This document shows, piece by piece, positions 1 through 5,893 of a stretch of 9,858 nt of DNA. The stretch comes from Giesbergeria sp. (GTDB taxonomy: Bacteria; Pseudomonadota; Gammaproteobacteria; Burkholderiales; Burkholderiaceae_C): NCBI GenBank assembly GCA_017987055.1, contig JAGNUJ010000056.1, positions 1-9,858 on the forward strand. Direction: 5' to 3'. Both the position numbers and the translations under genes were made by a program. Numbering within the stretch: the first letter of the stretch is position 1; each line of letters opens with the position of its first letter. The notes beneath the pieces were generated by a model. It did no database searches, was not told the DNA's origin, and worked only from the letters and a program-made list of their open reading frames with translations.

Positions 1-115
1 CGCGGAAGAAGACTTGGCGTTGCAACACGGCTTTACGCTGGTCACGCTGGGCAGCCGCGTGCTGCGCGCTGAAACTGCGCCGCTGGCGGCTTTGGCGGCG
101 TTGGCGCTGGCTTGA
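1..115 (+). CDS. rsmE: RsmE, 16S rRNA m3U1498 methyltransferase (C-terminal fragment)
   Basis: This is the 3' end of a gene that begins before the window. The first whole codon is at position 2 and the TGA stop is at 113-115, leaving about 37 residues. They include a GF..VTLG-SRVLRAETA segment. In RsmE (SPOUT/DUF558 superfamily) the conserved C-terminal knot segment reads LGxRVLRxETA and forms part of the SAM-binding trefoil knot. The enzyme methylates N3 of U1498 in 16S rRNA in the cytoplasm. It is the only plus-strand gene in the window and converges on the minus-strand envelope operon. The motif is strong but the fragment is short, so the upstream gene body was not assessed. Confidence 0.85.
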   Translation, partial: AEEDLALQHGFTLVTLGSRVLRAETAPLAALAALALA

Positions 116-242
116 TGTTGCCGCTGTAGGCGGTCGAGCCGATGCAAGTCGGCGCCGGCCCGGTTGGGTGCGAGAAAGTGCATTGCGAAGCGCCATCCAC
201 CACCGCTACCACCGGAAACTCCAGCCCCTTGCCGACCCAGTC
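116..242. other. Convergent intergenic gap between rsmE and the hydrolase
   Basis: This 127-bp gap lies between two converging genes. A small hairpin with a 5-bp stem (GCCGA / TCGGC, 138-153) is visible, but no T-run follows it on either strand, so it is not a convincing intrinsic terminator. On the minus strand the hydrolase frame continues past its TAA stop into an open stretch starting DWVGKGLEFPVV, discussed as a finding. No gene is called here. Confidence 0.5.
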
Positions 243-1247
243 TTACGGTGCCAGCCCCGCGCACAGCCCCTGCTGCGGTGCGCGGCCCCAGTTTTCTAGC
301 CACCCCCACACCTGCTGCACGCCGTCGTGCGCAGTTTGTTCGCCCAATGCTGCGGCACGCTGCAAACCGTGGTCAGCACCGGCCAATCGGCGTGGGCAAT
401 ACGCGGCCAGACGGCCTTGGGCGCGCAGCGTAAAGCGCGCATAGGCGCTGGCTGGCACCAAGGCATCACGCTCTCCCCACACTTGCAATAACGGCCACGG
501 CCCAGTCAGCAATGCCTGCTGTAGTGGCCAGTGCCACAAGTCGCGCCAATAGCGCAGGCTGCGCCCTTGCTGCACATGGCTATCGGGCAGATTGCCCGCT
601 TGCGCCACGCCCAGCGCCTGCCATTGCGCTATAGCCGCCGTGCCCAAGCTTTGCGCCTGCAACGCGCCGGCCTCCTGCGGGTCGAGGCCGCTGGCACCAA
701 TCAACACCATGCCGGCCAGTGATGACACCTCGTTTGCCAACGCAGGCAACAATTCAGCGCCTTCGGATATGCCGACCAGTATGTGCGCCAGCGCTGCACT
801 GCCTGAGTTAGCGGCACGCTGCGCCGCATCAAAGCGCAGAGCTGCGCGGGCATGTTCGCGCCAAGCGAGTAAGGCATCGGCTCGGACAAAATCGCCCGAG
901 CAATCGCCCGGCGCGGTTTGGCTGGCAGGACTTACACCGGGCTTGTGCAGCACCAGTACCTCAGCGTGCAGCAGGCCGGCAAAGTAACGCTCTGCCCACG
1001 CCCCCATGCCCGCACAGCCCGAGCCGGGAATCACAATCACACGGTAGCGCAGCGGTGGCAGGCGCTCGCTGCGCTGCAAGGCCATTAACTGCTGACCGTG
1101 CGCGCCGGGCAGTGGACGCAGCTGGAATACACCGGCCTCTGTCGCTGGTAAATCTTGGGCAGCTGCACCGCTGCTCACCCCGATTCCAGCTGTTGCAGCG
1201 CACAACAAAAAGGCCAGCACGCGGCTGACCAGATGGGGCTCATCCAT
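243..1247 (-). CDS. Secreted alpha/beta hydrolase, serine-hydrolase type
   Basis: A 334-residue protein if translation starts at the ATG at 1247. A longer frame reaches 1367 but overlaps the upstream gene. The chosen start lies 10 bp after that gene's stop and gives a signal peptide: a basic/polar start, a hydrophobic run about residues 7-20, and an AAA-Q cleavage site near residue 30. The mature part has the alpha/beta-hydrolase layout. There is an oxyanion-side strand IVIPGSGCAGMG (about 71-82), a nucleophile elbow GISEG with Ser161, an acid in VWGERDALVP (Asp261) and a His in GADHG (His293). Three mature cysteines (78, 116, 284) would allow a periplasmic disulfide. The substrate cannot be told from the sequence; an esterase, lipase or peptidase is possible. 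It is the last gene of the envelope operon. The Shine-Dalgarno sequence is weak, which suggests coupling to the gene before it. Confidence 0.8.
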   Translation of the reverse strand: MDEPHLVSRVLAFLLCAATAGIGVSSGAAAQDLPATEAGVFQLRPLPGAHGQQLMALQRSERLPPLRYRVIVIPGSGCAGMGAWAERYFAGLLHAEVLVLHKPGVSPASQTAPGDCSGDFVRADALLAWREHARAALRFDAAQRAANSGSAALAHILVGISEGAELLPALANEVSSLAGMVLIGASGLDPQEAGALQAQSLGTAAIAQWQALGVAQAGNLPDSHVQQGRSLRYWRDLWHWPLQQALLTGPWPLLQVWGERDALVPASAYARFTLRAQGRLAAYCPRRLAGADHGLQRAAALGEQTAHDGVQQVWGWLENWGRAPQQGLCAGLAP

Positions 1248-1257
1248 CCGCGCTGGA

Positions 1258-2244
1258 TTAGCGCAGGATGATGACTTGTTCTGGCTGTGGTGCGGGCGCA
1301 TAGCTTGGCGGACGGCCTTGGTCTCGCATATGCGCTGGCATGGGCATCTGCTGCTCACGCACGCCACGCGACAAATTGGAGTCGGAGTAACCCAATTGAT
1401 CGGTCAGCTGCTCATAGACGCTGTGCGCCAAGCTTTGCGAAGTTTCGCGCATTACTTTGGCGCGGTTCGGCGGTGCAATATCGCCCCGGTTTGACAAAAT
1501 CTTGGTGTCGTTGCCTGAGCCTTCGGCCGAGAACGCGGCTTTGATTTCGTAGGTGCGGGTGTTAATCAGCGAGAAGTCGGCCAGCAAATTTAGGCCGTAT
1601 TGCAACGTGGCGCTGGTCGTTCCTTGCAGCGGCGAGAGTGAGTCGCTGAAGTCGATGCTGGAGACCACGCCAAACAGCACGTAATCCGCGCCGCTGAATT
1701 CGCCCTTCTTGATGCGCGCAATGATGTCGCCTACCTGTGGCTGGCGTTTGGGCGTGGCCATCTTGCCGCCCTTGACTTGGTTGAGCACCTGCTCGGCCTT
1801 GCTGGCCTGCGGCGCGCCTGCATCAAAGCCTTTGCCCTGCACCAAACGAAACGCTGTGCCGCGCAGCAGCGCGCCTTTGATGTCGTTGGTGTAAGCGCCT
1901 AGCTCGCGCTGTTCGATATAGCTGTAGCGGCCAGAGACATAGGTGCCGCTGGCCTGCTCAGATGCTTGCATAGCCTGGCTGCCCGAGTAGCCGCCCGAGC
2001 CTCCATAGTGGCCGTGGCTGTGCGAGCCGCTGGCGCTGGCATTGGCGCTCATTTGTGCGCTGCGCTGGAAGGTGCCGGCTTCAAAATATTCGGACACCTG
2101 CTGGGCATAAGCCAAGTCGGTGACGACGATTTTGGGTGCGTTTTGCGCCCAAGCGCTGTGAGTGCCCAAGCTGGCCAGTACAGCGGCTGTCGCCAAAGTG
2201 GCGCTCATTAGGGTTCTGCGTTGCATGACTGAGGTAAGGGACAT
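1258..2244 (-). CDS. Secreted CsgG/LpoB-like envelope protein with low-complexity insert
   Basis: A 328-residue protein. The start at 2244 is preceded by AAAGAGG at good spacing and lies 11 bp after the lpoB stop. A frame extension to 2298 would overlap lpoB and is rejected. The N-terminus is a Sec signal peptide (RR at 9-10, hydrophobic 11-28, AWA-Q cleavage after 33). There is no lipobox Cys, unlike CsgG and LpoB. The mature start PKIVVTDLAY and the later GADYVLFGVVSSIDF (185-199) followed by a LLADFSLINTRTYEI strand pair (220-234) fit the CsgG/LpoB alpha-beta fold. Residues about 66-106 are rich in Gly, Ser, His and Tyr (SHSHGHYGGSGGYSGS) and look disordered. The C-terminal tail (about 300-323) is Pro/Met/Gln-rich. 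The exact function is unknown; by context it is a partner or paralogue of the LpoB-like lipoprotein. The fold assignment is inference from motifs. Confidence 0.7.
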   Translation of the reverse strand: MSLTSVMQRRTLMSATLATAAVLASLGTHSAWAQNAPKIVVTDLAYAQQVSEYFEAGTFQRSAQMSANASASGSHSHGHYGGSGGYSGSQAMQASEQASGTYVSGRYSYIEQRELGAYTNDIKGALLRGTAFRLVQGKGFDAGAPQASKAEQVLNQVKGGKMATPKRQPQVGDIIARIKKGEFSGADYVLFGVVSSIDFSDSLSPLQGTTSATLQYGLNLLADFSLINTRTYEIKAAFSAEGSGNDTKILSNRGDIAPPNRAKVMRETSQSLAHSVYEQLTDQLGYSDSNLSRGVREQQMPMPAHMRDQGRPPSYAPAPQPEQVIILR

Positions 2245-2255
2245 AAGAGACCTCT

Positions 2256-2864
2256 TTAACGCTTGCTGGTTTTGCGGATTTCTTTTTCGTCCTGCCATTC
2301 GATAGTGCCCTCTTCGACATCAAACAGCTTGAGCGTGAATTTGTAATACACGTCTTTGGTGGCCGCGTTTTGCTTGACGATGCTGGTCAGCTCGCCTTCC
2401 ATGCTGTAGCGCGCCGCCGTCATCTTGCCGACTTTGGCGGTGGTGTTTTGTTTGTACAAGCCGCTTTGGTTTTGCCGTTGTAGCTCATCCACGCCTTGCT
2501 GCATTTCGTTGATAGAACGCACAAAACGCACCTTGCCAGACTTGACCAGCGAGGTTTGGATGGAGTTCATGACGTTGGTGGTGTCGATGTATTCGCTGGT
2601 CTTGTTTTTAACCGTGGAAATCGTCACTGTCGGGCGGCCTTGGAAGATGCCGGTTTCCAGCAAGCTGCCCGTCATTTTTTCGGCAATCATCTGCAGATCC
2701 GACGAGCCAAACTCGTTGGTCACTAACTCGACTGCTTTGGCGTCGCCGTAGTTGACTTGGCGGTCAAAGCGCACGGTGGGAGTTGAGAGGTTTTGGCAGC
2801 CGGCCAAAGCCAGCGTACCGGCTACTAAGGCCGATAGAAGCGCAGTGCGCGAAAGGGTTTGCAT
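2256..2864 (-). CDS. lpoB: LpoB-like lipoprotein, probable penicillin-binding protein activator
   Basis: A 202-residue lipoprotein. The start at 2864 gives a classic signal peptide ending in the lipobox LAGC (Cys23). The frame extension to 2939 would bury this signal and overlap the upstream gene. The globular part carries the LpoB pattern: TVKNKTSEYIDT (84-95, compare E. coli VNNRT), SGKVRFV (109-115), ARYSMEGELTSI (151-162) and a terminal strand pair YYKFTLKLFDVEEGTIEW (173-190). In E. coli LpoB is an outer-membrane lipoprotein that reaches through the peptidoglycan to activate PBP1B. E. coli LpoB has a long Pro-rich linker after the lipid Cys; here only about 15 residues separate Cys23 from the VNYGDAKAVEL segment. 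That raises doubt about reach, or points to a different partner. It lies between the YcfL-like gene (58-bp gap) and the CsgG-like gene (11-bp gap). E. coli also places ycfL next to lpoB. Confidence 0.8.
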   Translation of the reverse strand: MQTLSRTALLSALVAGTLALAGCQNLSTPTVRFDRQVNYGDAKAVELVTNEFGSSDLQMIAEKMTGSLLETGIFQGRPTVTISTVKNKTSEYIDTTNVMNSIQTSLVKSGKVRFVRSINEMQQGVDELQRQNQSGLYKQNTTAKVGKMTAARYSMEGELTSIVKQNAATKDVYYKFTLKLFDVEEGTIEWQDEKEIRKTSKR

Positions 2865-2885
2865 AGCTTGTGCTCTTAATGAACG

Positions 2886-2903
2886 GATTTGTCTGATTTG
2901 TCT
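2886..2903. repeat. 9-bp tandem direct repeat
   Basis: Two perfect adjacent copies of GATTTGTCT (plus-strand reading) lie in the gap between the YcfL-like gene and lpoB, about 20 bp upstream of the lpoB start. The role is unknown. The copies could be a small protein-binding site or a slippage product. Confidence 0.6.
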
Positions 2904-2914
2904 GCTTTTTAAGG

Positions 2915-2931
2915 GGGCGCGTTCAGCGCCC
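2915..2931 (-). other. GC-rich hairpin across the stop codon of the YcfL-like gene
   Basis: A perfect 6-bp stem GGGCGC/GCGCCC with a 5-nt loop. The TGA stop of the YcfL-like gene lies in the loop region. No U-run follows in the direction of transcription, so it is unlikely to be a full intrinsic terminator. It may stabilise or partly attenuate the transcript before lpoB. Confidence 0.5.
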
Positions 2932-3318
2932 TTCGACATTCATTTCCAGTCGGAAGTCGGTCGCTGCGCCGGTAGGGGCTACGCTTTTAATGGTTTGCTG
3001 ACCCAGTCCTTGGACGGTGGTTTGTTTCCACGACTCGCCGTCACCGATTTGGTTGCCGACGCTATCGAGCCACTTGAAACGGTAAAAAACCGTGCGGTCG
3101 CTGCGACCTTGGTTGGCCAAGTCTCCTTGGACGACGAGTACATCGTTTTTGCGCACAATGCGCATCTCACGCACCGCAATGCTGCGCGCTTCGCCGCGCA
3201 AATCAATTTTGGCAGCGACGGCCAAAGGAGTGGCCGGGTCGTGCTGCTGCGCTTGGGCGCTGCCAGCTAAGGCCAGCCACGCTACGCAGGCGCTGGCAAA
3301 AATATGGCGAGGGTTCAT
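2923..3318 (-). CDS. YcfL-like (DUF1425) envelope protein, lipobox Cys replaced by Ser
   Basis: A 131-residue protein. The start at 3318 follows a clear AGGAG sequence with about 8 bp spacing; an open frame to 3636 lies inside the upstream gene and is rejected. The signal peptide covers about residues 1-23 (hydrophobic 8-19), with AQA-Q as the likely cleavage site. The mature domain has the DUF1425 pattern: a strand VLVVQGDLANQ (60-70), FYRFKWLDSVGNQI (78-91) with the family's aromatic-rich F-x-W-x-D core, a Trp at 97, and a final APTG..TDFRLEMNV strand (114-128). E. coli YcfL is a lipoprotein encoded beside lpoB. Here the position expected to be Cys in LALAGC is Ser20 (AGC codon), so the protein is predicted to be periplasmic and soluble. 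The molecular role of the family is not established. It lies 28 bp after the COG3014-type gene. Confidence 0.8.
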   Translation of the reverse strand: MNPRHIFASACVAWLALAGSAQAQQHDPATPLAVAAKIDLRGEARSIAVREMRIVRKNDVLVVQGDLANQGRSDRTVFYRFKWLDSVGNQIGDGESWKQTTVQGLGQQTIKSVAPTGAATDFRLEMNVEGR

Positions 3319-3346
3319 ATAAAAAGCTCCTAGGTCAAAAAAGGGG

Positions 3347-4870
3347 TCACTCTGCAGCTGCTGCCGCTGGGATGGCGCTGCGCTGGGTGGTACGTGCAGT
3401 GCGGCGGGGGCGCGGCTTTTTGCTTGGCTCTGCAGCTCCAGTGCGACCGGTCGTCTGCGCGGTCGCTGCGGCGGCCAATTGGCCCACGACAGCGACATCG
3501 CCCTGCAGCACGCTGCTGTGATAAAAGCGCAGCGGTACCACAGCGTACTGGCCTTCAATCTTGACGGGCTGCTCCAGCTCGCGGCCATTGACGCGCAGGC
3601 TGTGCTCGCCCGGTGGCAAATAGCCGCGCGCCACATAGACGCGCCCGGGCAACATGCGCCACATACGGTCGTCGGCTTGCTCGGTCGCTACCGAGGCGAC
3701 GGCACCCACCATGCCCAAGATAGCACCGAACGTGCCGCCATTTTTTTGCAACTGGTCTTGCAGCACGCCTTTGGCCACCGCACGGGTAAAGCCGCGCAGC
3801 ACCATGCCGGGCATTTCTTCTTTCAACGCACGGCGTGCCATAACGTTCAAATCGACCACTTTTTCTAGCTTGAAGTCAAAGCCAGCCACTGACAACTGGC
3901 TCAACAGCGGATCGTTAGACGGCTCAATTACCGGGTACGACAGGCTGACCGTGCTCCAGCTAGAGCCAATGGGAATCGGTAACGTAAATGCCTTGGGCTT
4001 GCGCGCTGGTGCATCGCCAGCTTCGACAATGAACAGCACATCGGTCATGCGCTGGCGCTTCTTCCACGTAAAGCTGGTGCGGCTGTCGAGTCCGCGCAGT
4101 CCTTCTTCCAGCACGCCGGTTTCAGGTTTGAGCTCAATTGCTTTGCGGTAGCCGGGCGCGGCCATGCCCGGTTCGTTCATCACTTCGTACAAAAAGCCGG
4201 CCAAATAGTGGCTCAGTGCGTTTTGGTAGCCGTTTTTCAGCGCTAACACTTCGGGGTCGTTGAGGGTTTCGATCGGATAGCCGTCCAGCTCTTTGCTGCC
4301 TGAAGTCACGCCCTTGGCTTTGGCTTCTTCTTCGGCTGCCACCAGTTCTTTGGCGCGGAACTCGGCAATGATTGCTTCGCGCTCGTGCGTGCGCTTAATA
4401 TCGACGCGGGCATTATCTAAGTCACCCAAGGCGACACGGTTGAGTGCTAAACGCGTTGTTAGCCAAACTTTTTCGTAGTCTTGGCCTTCGTACACCTTCA
4501 AGCGCTCGCTGATCAGCGCCGCGCCGACGTTACCCATCAATTTGCTGGAGTTAGTGACGGCGGCTTCTTCCCATTCTTTGACCTTGGCGTCGGCCAGCGT
4601 GAAGGCTTGGTTGCTGTCCTCATAGCGCTTGTCCAGCCGCAGCAATTCGCCGCGCTCTAGGTTGTAGAGCAGTGCAGTTTTGTCATCTTCGCTGGTGGCT
4701 GAGGCTTCTAGCCGTGCCAGTGCGGCTGCAATGCCACCGGTTTGACCGGCACTTTGTACGTCAGAAGCTAATTTGTCGTGGCTTTGCATGTTGGCGCAGC
4801 CGGTCAGGGCAATGGCCAGCGCCAGAGCGCCACAAATGCGCAGTCGGCGGGGTAAGGATGGATGAAGCAT
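3347..4870 (-). CDS. COG3014-type TPR-containing lipoprotein
   Basis: A 507-residue lipoprotein. The start at 4870 has an AAGGA Shine-Dalgarno sequence at about 6 bp and gives a signal peptide (RRLR, hydrophobic 12-22) ending at lipobox LTGC (Cys25). An extension to 4951 would hide the signal. The N-terminal half is helical and TPR-like. Segments are LERGELLRLDKRYEDSNQAF (71-90), VWLTTRLALNRVALGDLDNA (135-154) and SHYLAGFLYEVMNEPG (220-235) with YRKAIELKP (241-249). A Lys/Glu-rich coil lies at about 162-186. The C-terminal half is beta-rich and includes DRMWRMLPGRVYVARGYLPP (401-420) and GEHSLRVNG (421-429), a jelly-like or carbohydrate-binding-like region I cannot assign. The last 30 or so residues are basic and then Ala-rich, probably disordered. 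It is the first gene of the envelope operon. I know the family only as uncharacterised and found near LpoB/YcfL genes; it may act as an outer-membrane scaffold. Confidence 0.8.
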   Translation of the reverse strand: MLHPSLPRRLRICGALALAIALTGCANMQSHDKLASDVQSAGQTGGIAAALARLEASATSEDDKTALLYNLERGELLRLDKRYEDSNQAFTLADAKVKEWEEAAVTNSSKLMGNVGAALISERLKVYEGQDYEKVWLTTRLALNRVALGDLDNARVDIKRTHEREAIIAEFRAKELVAAEEEAKAKGVTSGSKELDGYPIETLNDPEVLALKNGYQNALSHYLAGFLYEVMNEPGMAAPGYRKAIELKPETGVLEEGLRGLDSRTSFTWKKRQRMTDVLFIVEAGDAPARKPKAFTLPIPIGSSWSTVSLSYPVIEPSNDPLLSQLSVAGFDFKLEKVVDLNVMARRALKEEMPGMVLRGFTRAVAKGVLQDQLQKNGGTFGAILGMVGAVASVATEQADDRMWRMLPGRVYVARGYLPPGEHSLRVNGRELEQPVKIEGQYAVVPLRFYHSSVLQGDVAVVGQLAAAATAQTTGRTGAAEPSKKPRPRRTARTTQRSAIPAAAAAE

Positions 4871-5042
4871 AAATTTCCTTGCTGTGTCGATGAACGGGGC
4901 ACCAGAAAGTACCGGCATAGCCCGTCTGCACAGCGGCCTGCTGATAAACAAGCGCTAAGACACCTGCTGAGCAGCACCCCCTCCCAGTGGCACGCCGCAG
5001 TCTCGTCCGCATTCTTCACCCTCTGGCTTTAATGCATTATTT

Positions 5043-5071
5043 TTTGTAAAAGCCAAGGGCGAATGTAGCAA
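5043..5071 (-). promoter_or_regulatory. Candidate sigma70-type promoter of the envelope operon
   Basis: Read on the minus strand, TTGCTA (5071-5066) and TACAAA (5048-5043) are separated by 17 bp, each matching 4 of 6 consensus bases. The element sits in the A/T-rich part of an otherwise GC-rich region, upstream of the first operon gene. This is a pattern match only; no transcript evidence is available. Confidence 0.35.
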
Positions 5072-5088
5072 AGCCCTGCACGCTTGGG

Positions 5089-5117
5089 GCGGTAATTGCG
5101 CCGGTCAGCGCCACCGC
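5089..5117 (-). terminator. Possible stem-loop after the methyltransferase gene
   Basis: Read on the minus strand, an outer stem GCGGT/ACCGC encloses an inner GCGC/GCGC stem with a 6-nt loop, about 27 bp past the methyltransferase stop. There is no U-tract, so intrinsic termination is doubtful. It may mark the end of the mnmG-parB transcript. Confidence 0.3.
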
Positions 5118-5143
5118 TGTAGCTCAACTGCCACAACCCGTTA

Positions 5144-5890
5144 TCACGCGTTGGACGCGCCTGCCGCAAACTGGTACAGCCACACCCTGCGCCCACCCGG
5201 CAGGCGCAGTTGGGCTTGGGGCTGGGTATCGGGCAGGGGAAATTCCAAGCTAACCAGCCATGCGCCCGGCGCTAGTTCAGCACGTGCTTTGGCAGCGGCG
5301 CGCGCCATGCTTTCGGGGCGCTGGAACAAGTAAACCAGCTGGTAGCCACTCCAGTCCGCGCGCCACATATCGCCTTGGCGCACCCGCGCCCACGGGCAGC
5401 GCAGGGCGCACAGCAGGCGCAGCGGCCAGCTCCATTCGACGCCCTCGATGCGCGCTTGCGGATAGGCGCGGCGCAGCGCTTGCAGGCCATCGCCCATACC
5501 GCAACCGGCATCCAACACCCGCGCTTGGGGCGCCAGCGGCGCCAGCCCCGCCAGAGCGTCGAGTGCTTGGCGCGGTGTCGGAAAAACCGGCGCATCGCGC
5601 CACGCATTCAGCGGATACACCAGCAGCAGTAACGCCAGGGGTGCCAGCCACGCCCAAGCCGGCAACGCCGCCGCGCCGGTCAAAGCCAGCGACAGCGGAA
5701 AACCCAGCACGATAAAACTGCGCCGCCACCAGTTGCCCGCTAGCAGGCTAGCGACGACGCCCACGCTGCAGGCCAGCAACACTGCCAGCAGTGCCGGCGC
5801 AGCAGTACGTTGCAGCGCGACAAACACCAGCCACGCCCCGCCCCAAGCCAGCAGCGCTGGCAGCGGCCACGGAGTTAGCCGCCGCACCAT
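5144..5890 (-). CDS. Membrane-anchored class I SAM-dependent methyltransferase
   Basis: A 248-residue protein. The N-terminal third is hydrophobic with about four membrane segments (roughly 9-27, 31-51, 58-76 and 79-95). The soluble part begins near residue 100. It carries SAM motif I VLDAGCGMGDGL (125-136), an acidic post-strand residue in IEGVEWS (Glu152), a QGDMW motif (172-176) and a YQLVYLFQRPESM strand (183-195) typical of class I Rossmann methyltransferases. The substrate is unknown; membrane anchoring suggests a lipid, quinone-like or envelope substrate. The ATG is only 3 bp after the parB stop, so it is probably co-transcribed and translationally coupled. The gene ends with tandem stops (TGA then TAA). 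The fold is clear and the specific function is not. Confidence 0.75.
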   Translation of the reverse strand: MVRRLTPWPLPALLAWGGAWLVFVALQRTAAPALLAVLLACSVGVVASLLAGNWWRRSFIVLGFPLSLALTGAAALPAWAWLAPLALLLLVYPLNAWRDAPVFPTPRQALDALAGLAPLAPQARVLDAGCGMGDGLQALRRAYPQARIEGVEWSWPLRLLCALRCPWARVRQGDMWRADWSGYQLVYLFQRPESMARAAAKARAELAPGAWLVSLEFPLPDTQPQAQLRLPGGRRVWLYQFAAGASNA

Positions 5891-5893
5891 GCT

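Larger units (their letters stand above)
4871..5143 (-). promoter_or_regulatory. Leader/intergenic region upstream of the envelope operon
   Basis: This 273-bp gap lies between the methyltransferase stop and the lipoprotein start. It is the only gap between genes transcribed in the same direction that is long enough for a separate promoter here, and it holds an A/T-rich island at about 5030-5052. No credible gene was found. The candidate promoter elements at 5043-5071 would give a leader of about 165 nt. Confidence 0.5.

Noticed and set aside
142..444. Plus-strand open frames at 142-444 and 164-433
   Set aside because: They lie mostly opposite the hydrolase 3' end and show Ala/Pro/Arg-rich shadow composition with no recognisable motif or ribosome site.
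4761..5019. Small minus-strand frames in the leader of the envelope operon
   Set aside because: They overlap the lipoprotein start, lack ribosome sites and have Cys/Arg-rich composition without homology that I recognise.
5279..5290. Another CACGTG core (AGCACGTGCTTT) in the methyltransferase gene
   Set aside because: The flanks do not match parS beyond the 6-bp core, so it is not called as a ParB site.
5260..5729. Long open frames on both strands across the methyltransferase gene
   Set aside because: They are GC-rich shadows. Only the 5144-5890 frame carries the SAM motif and hydrophobic segments.
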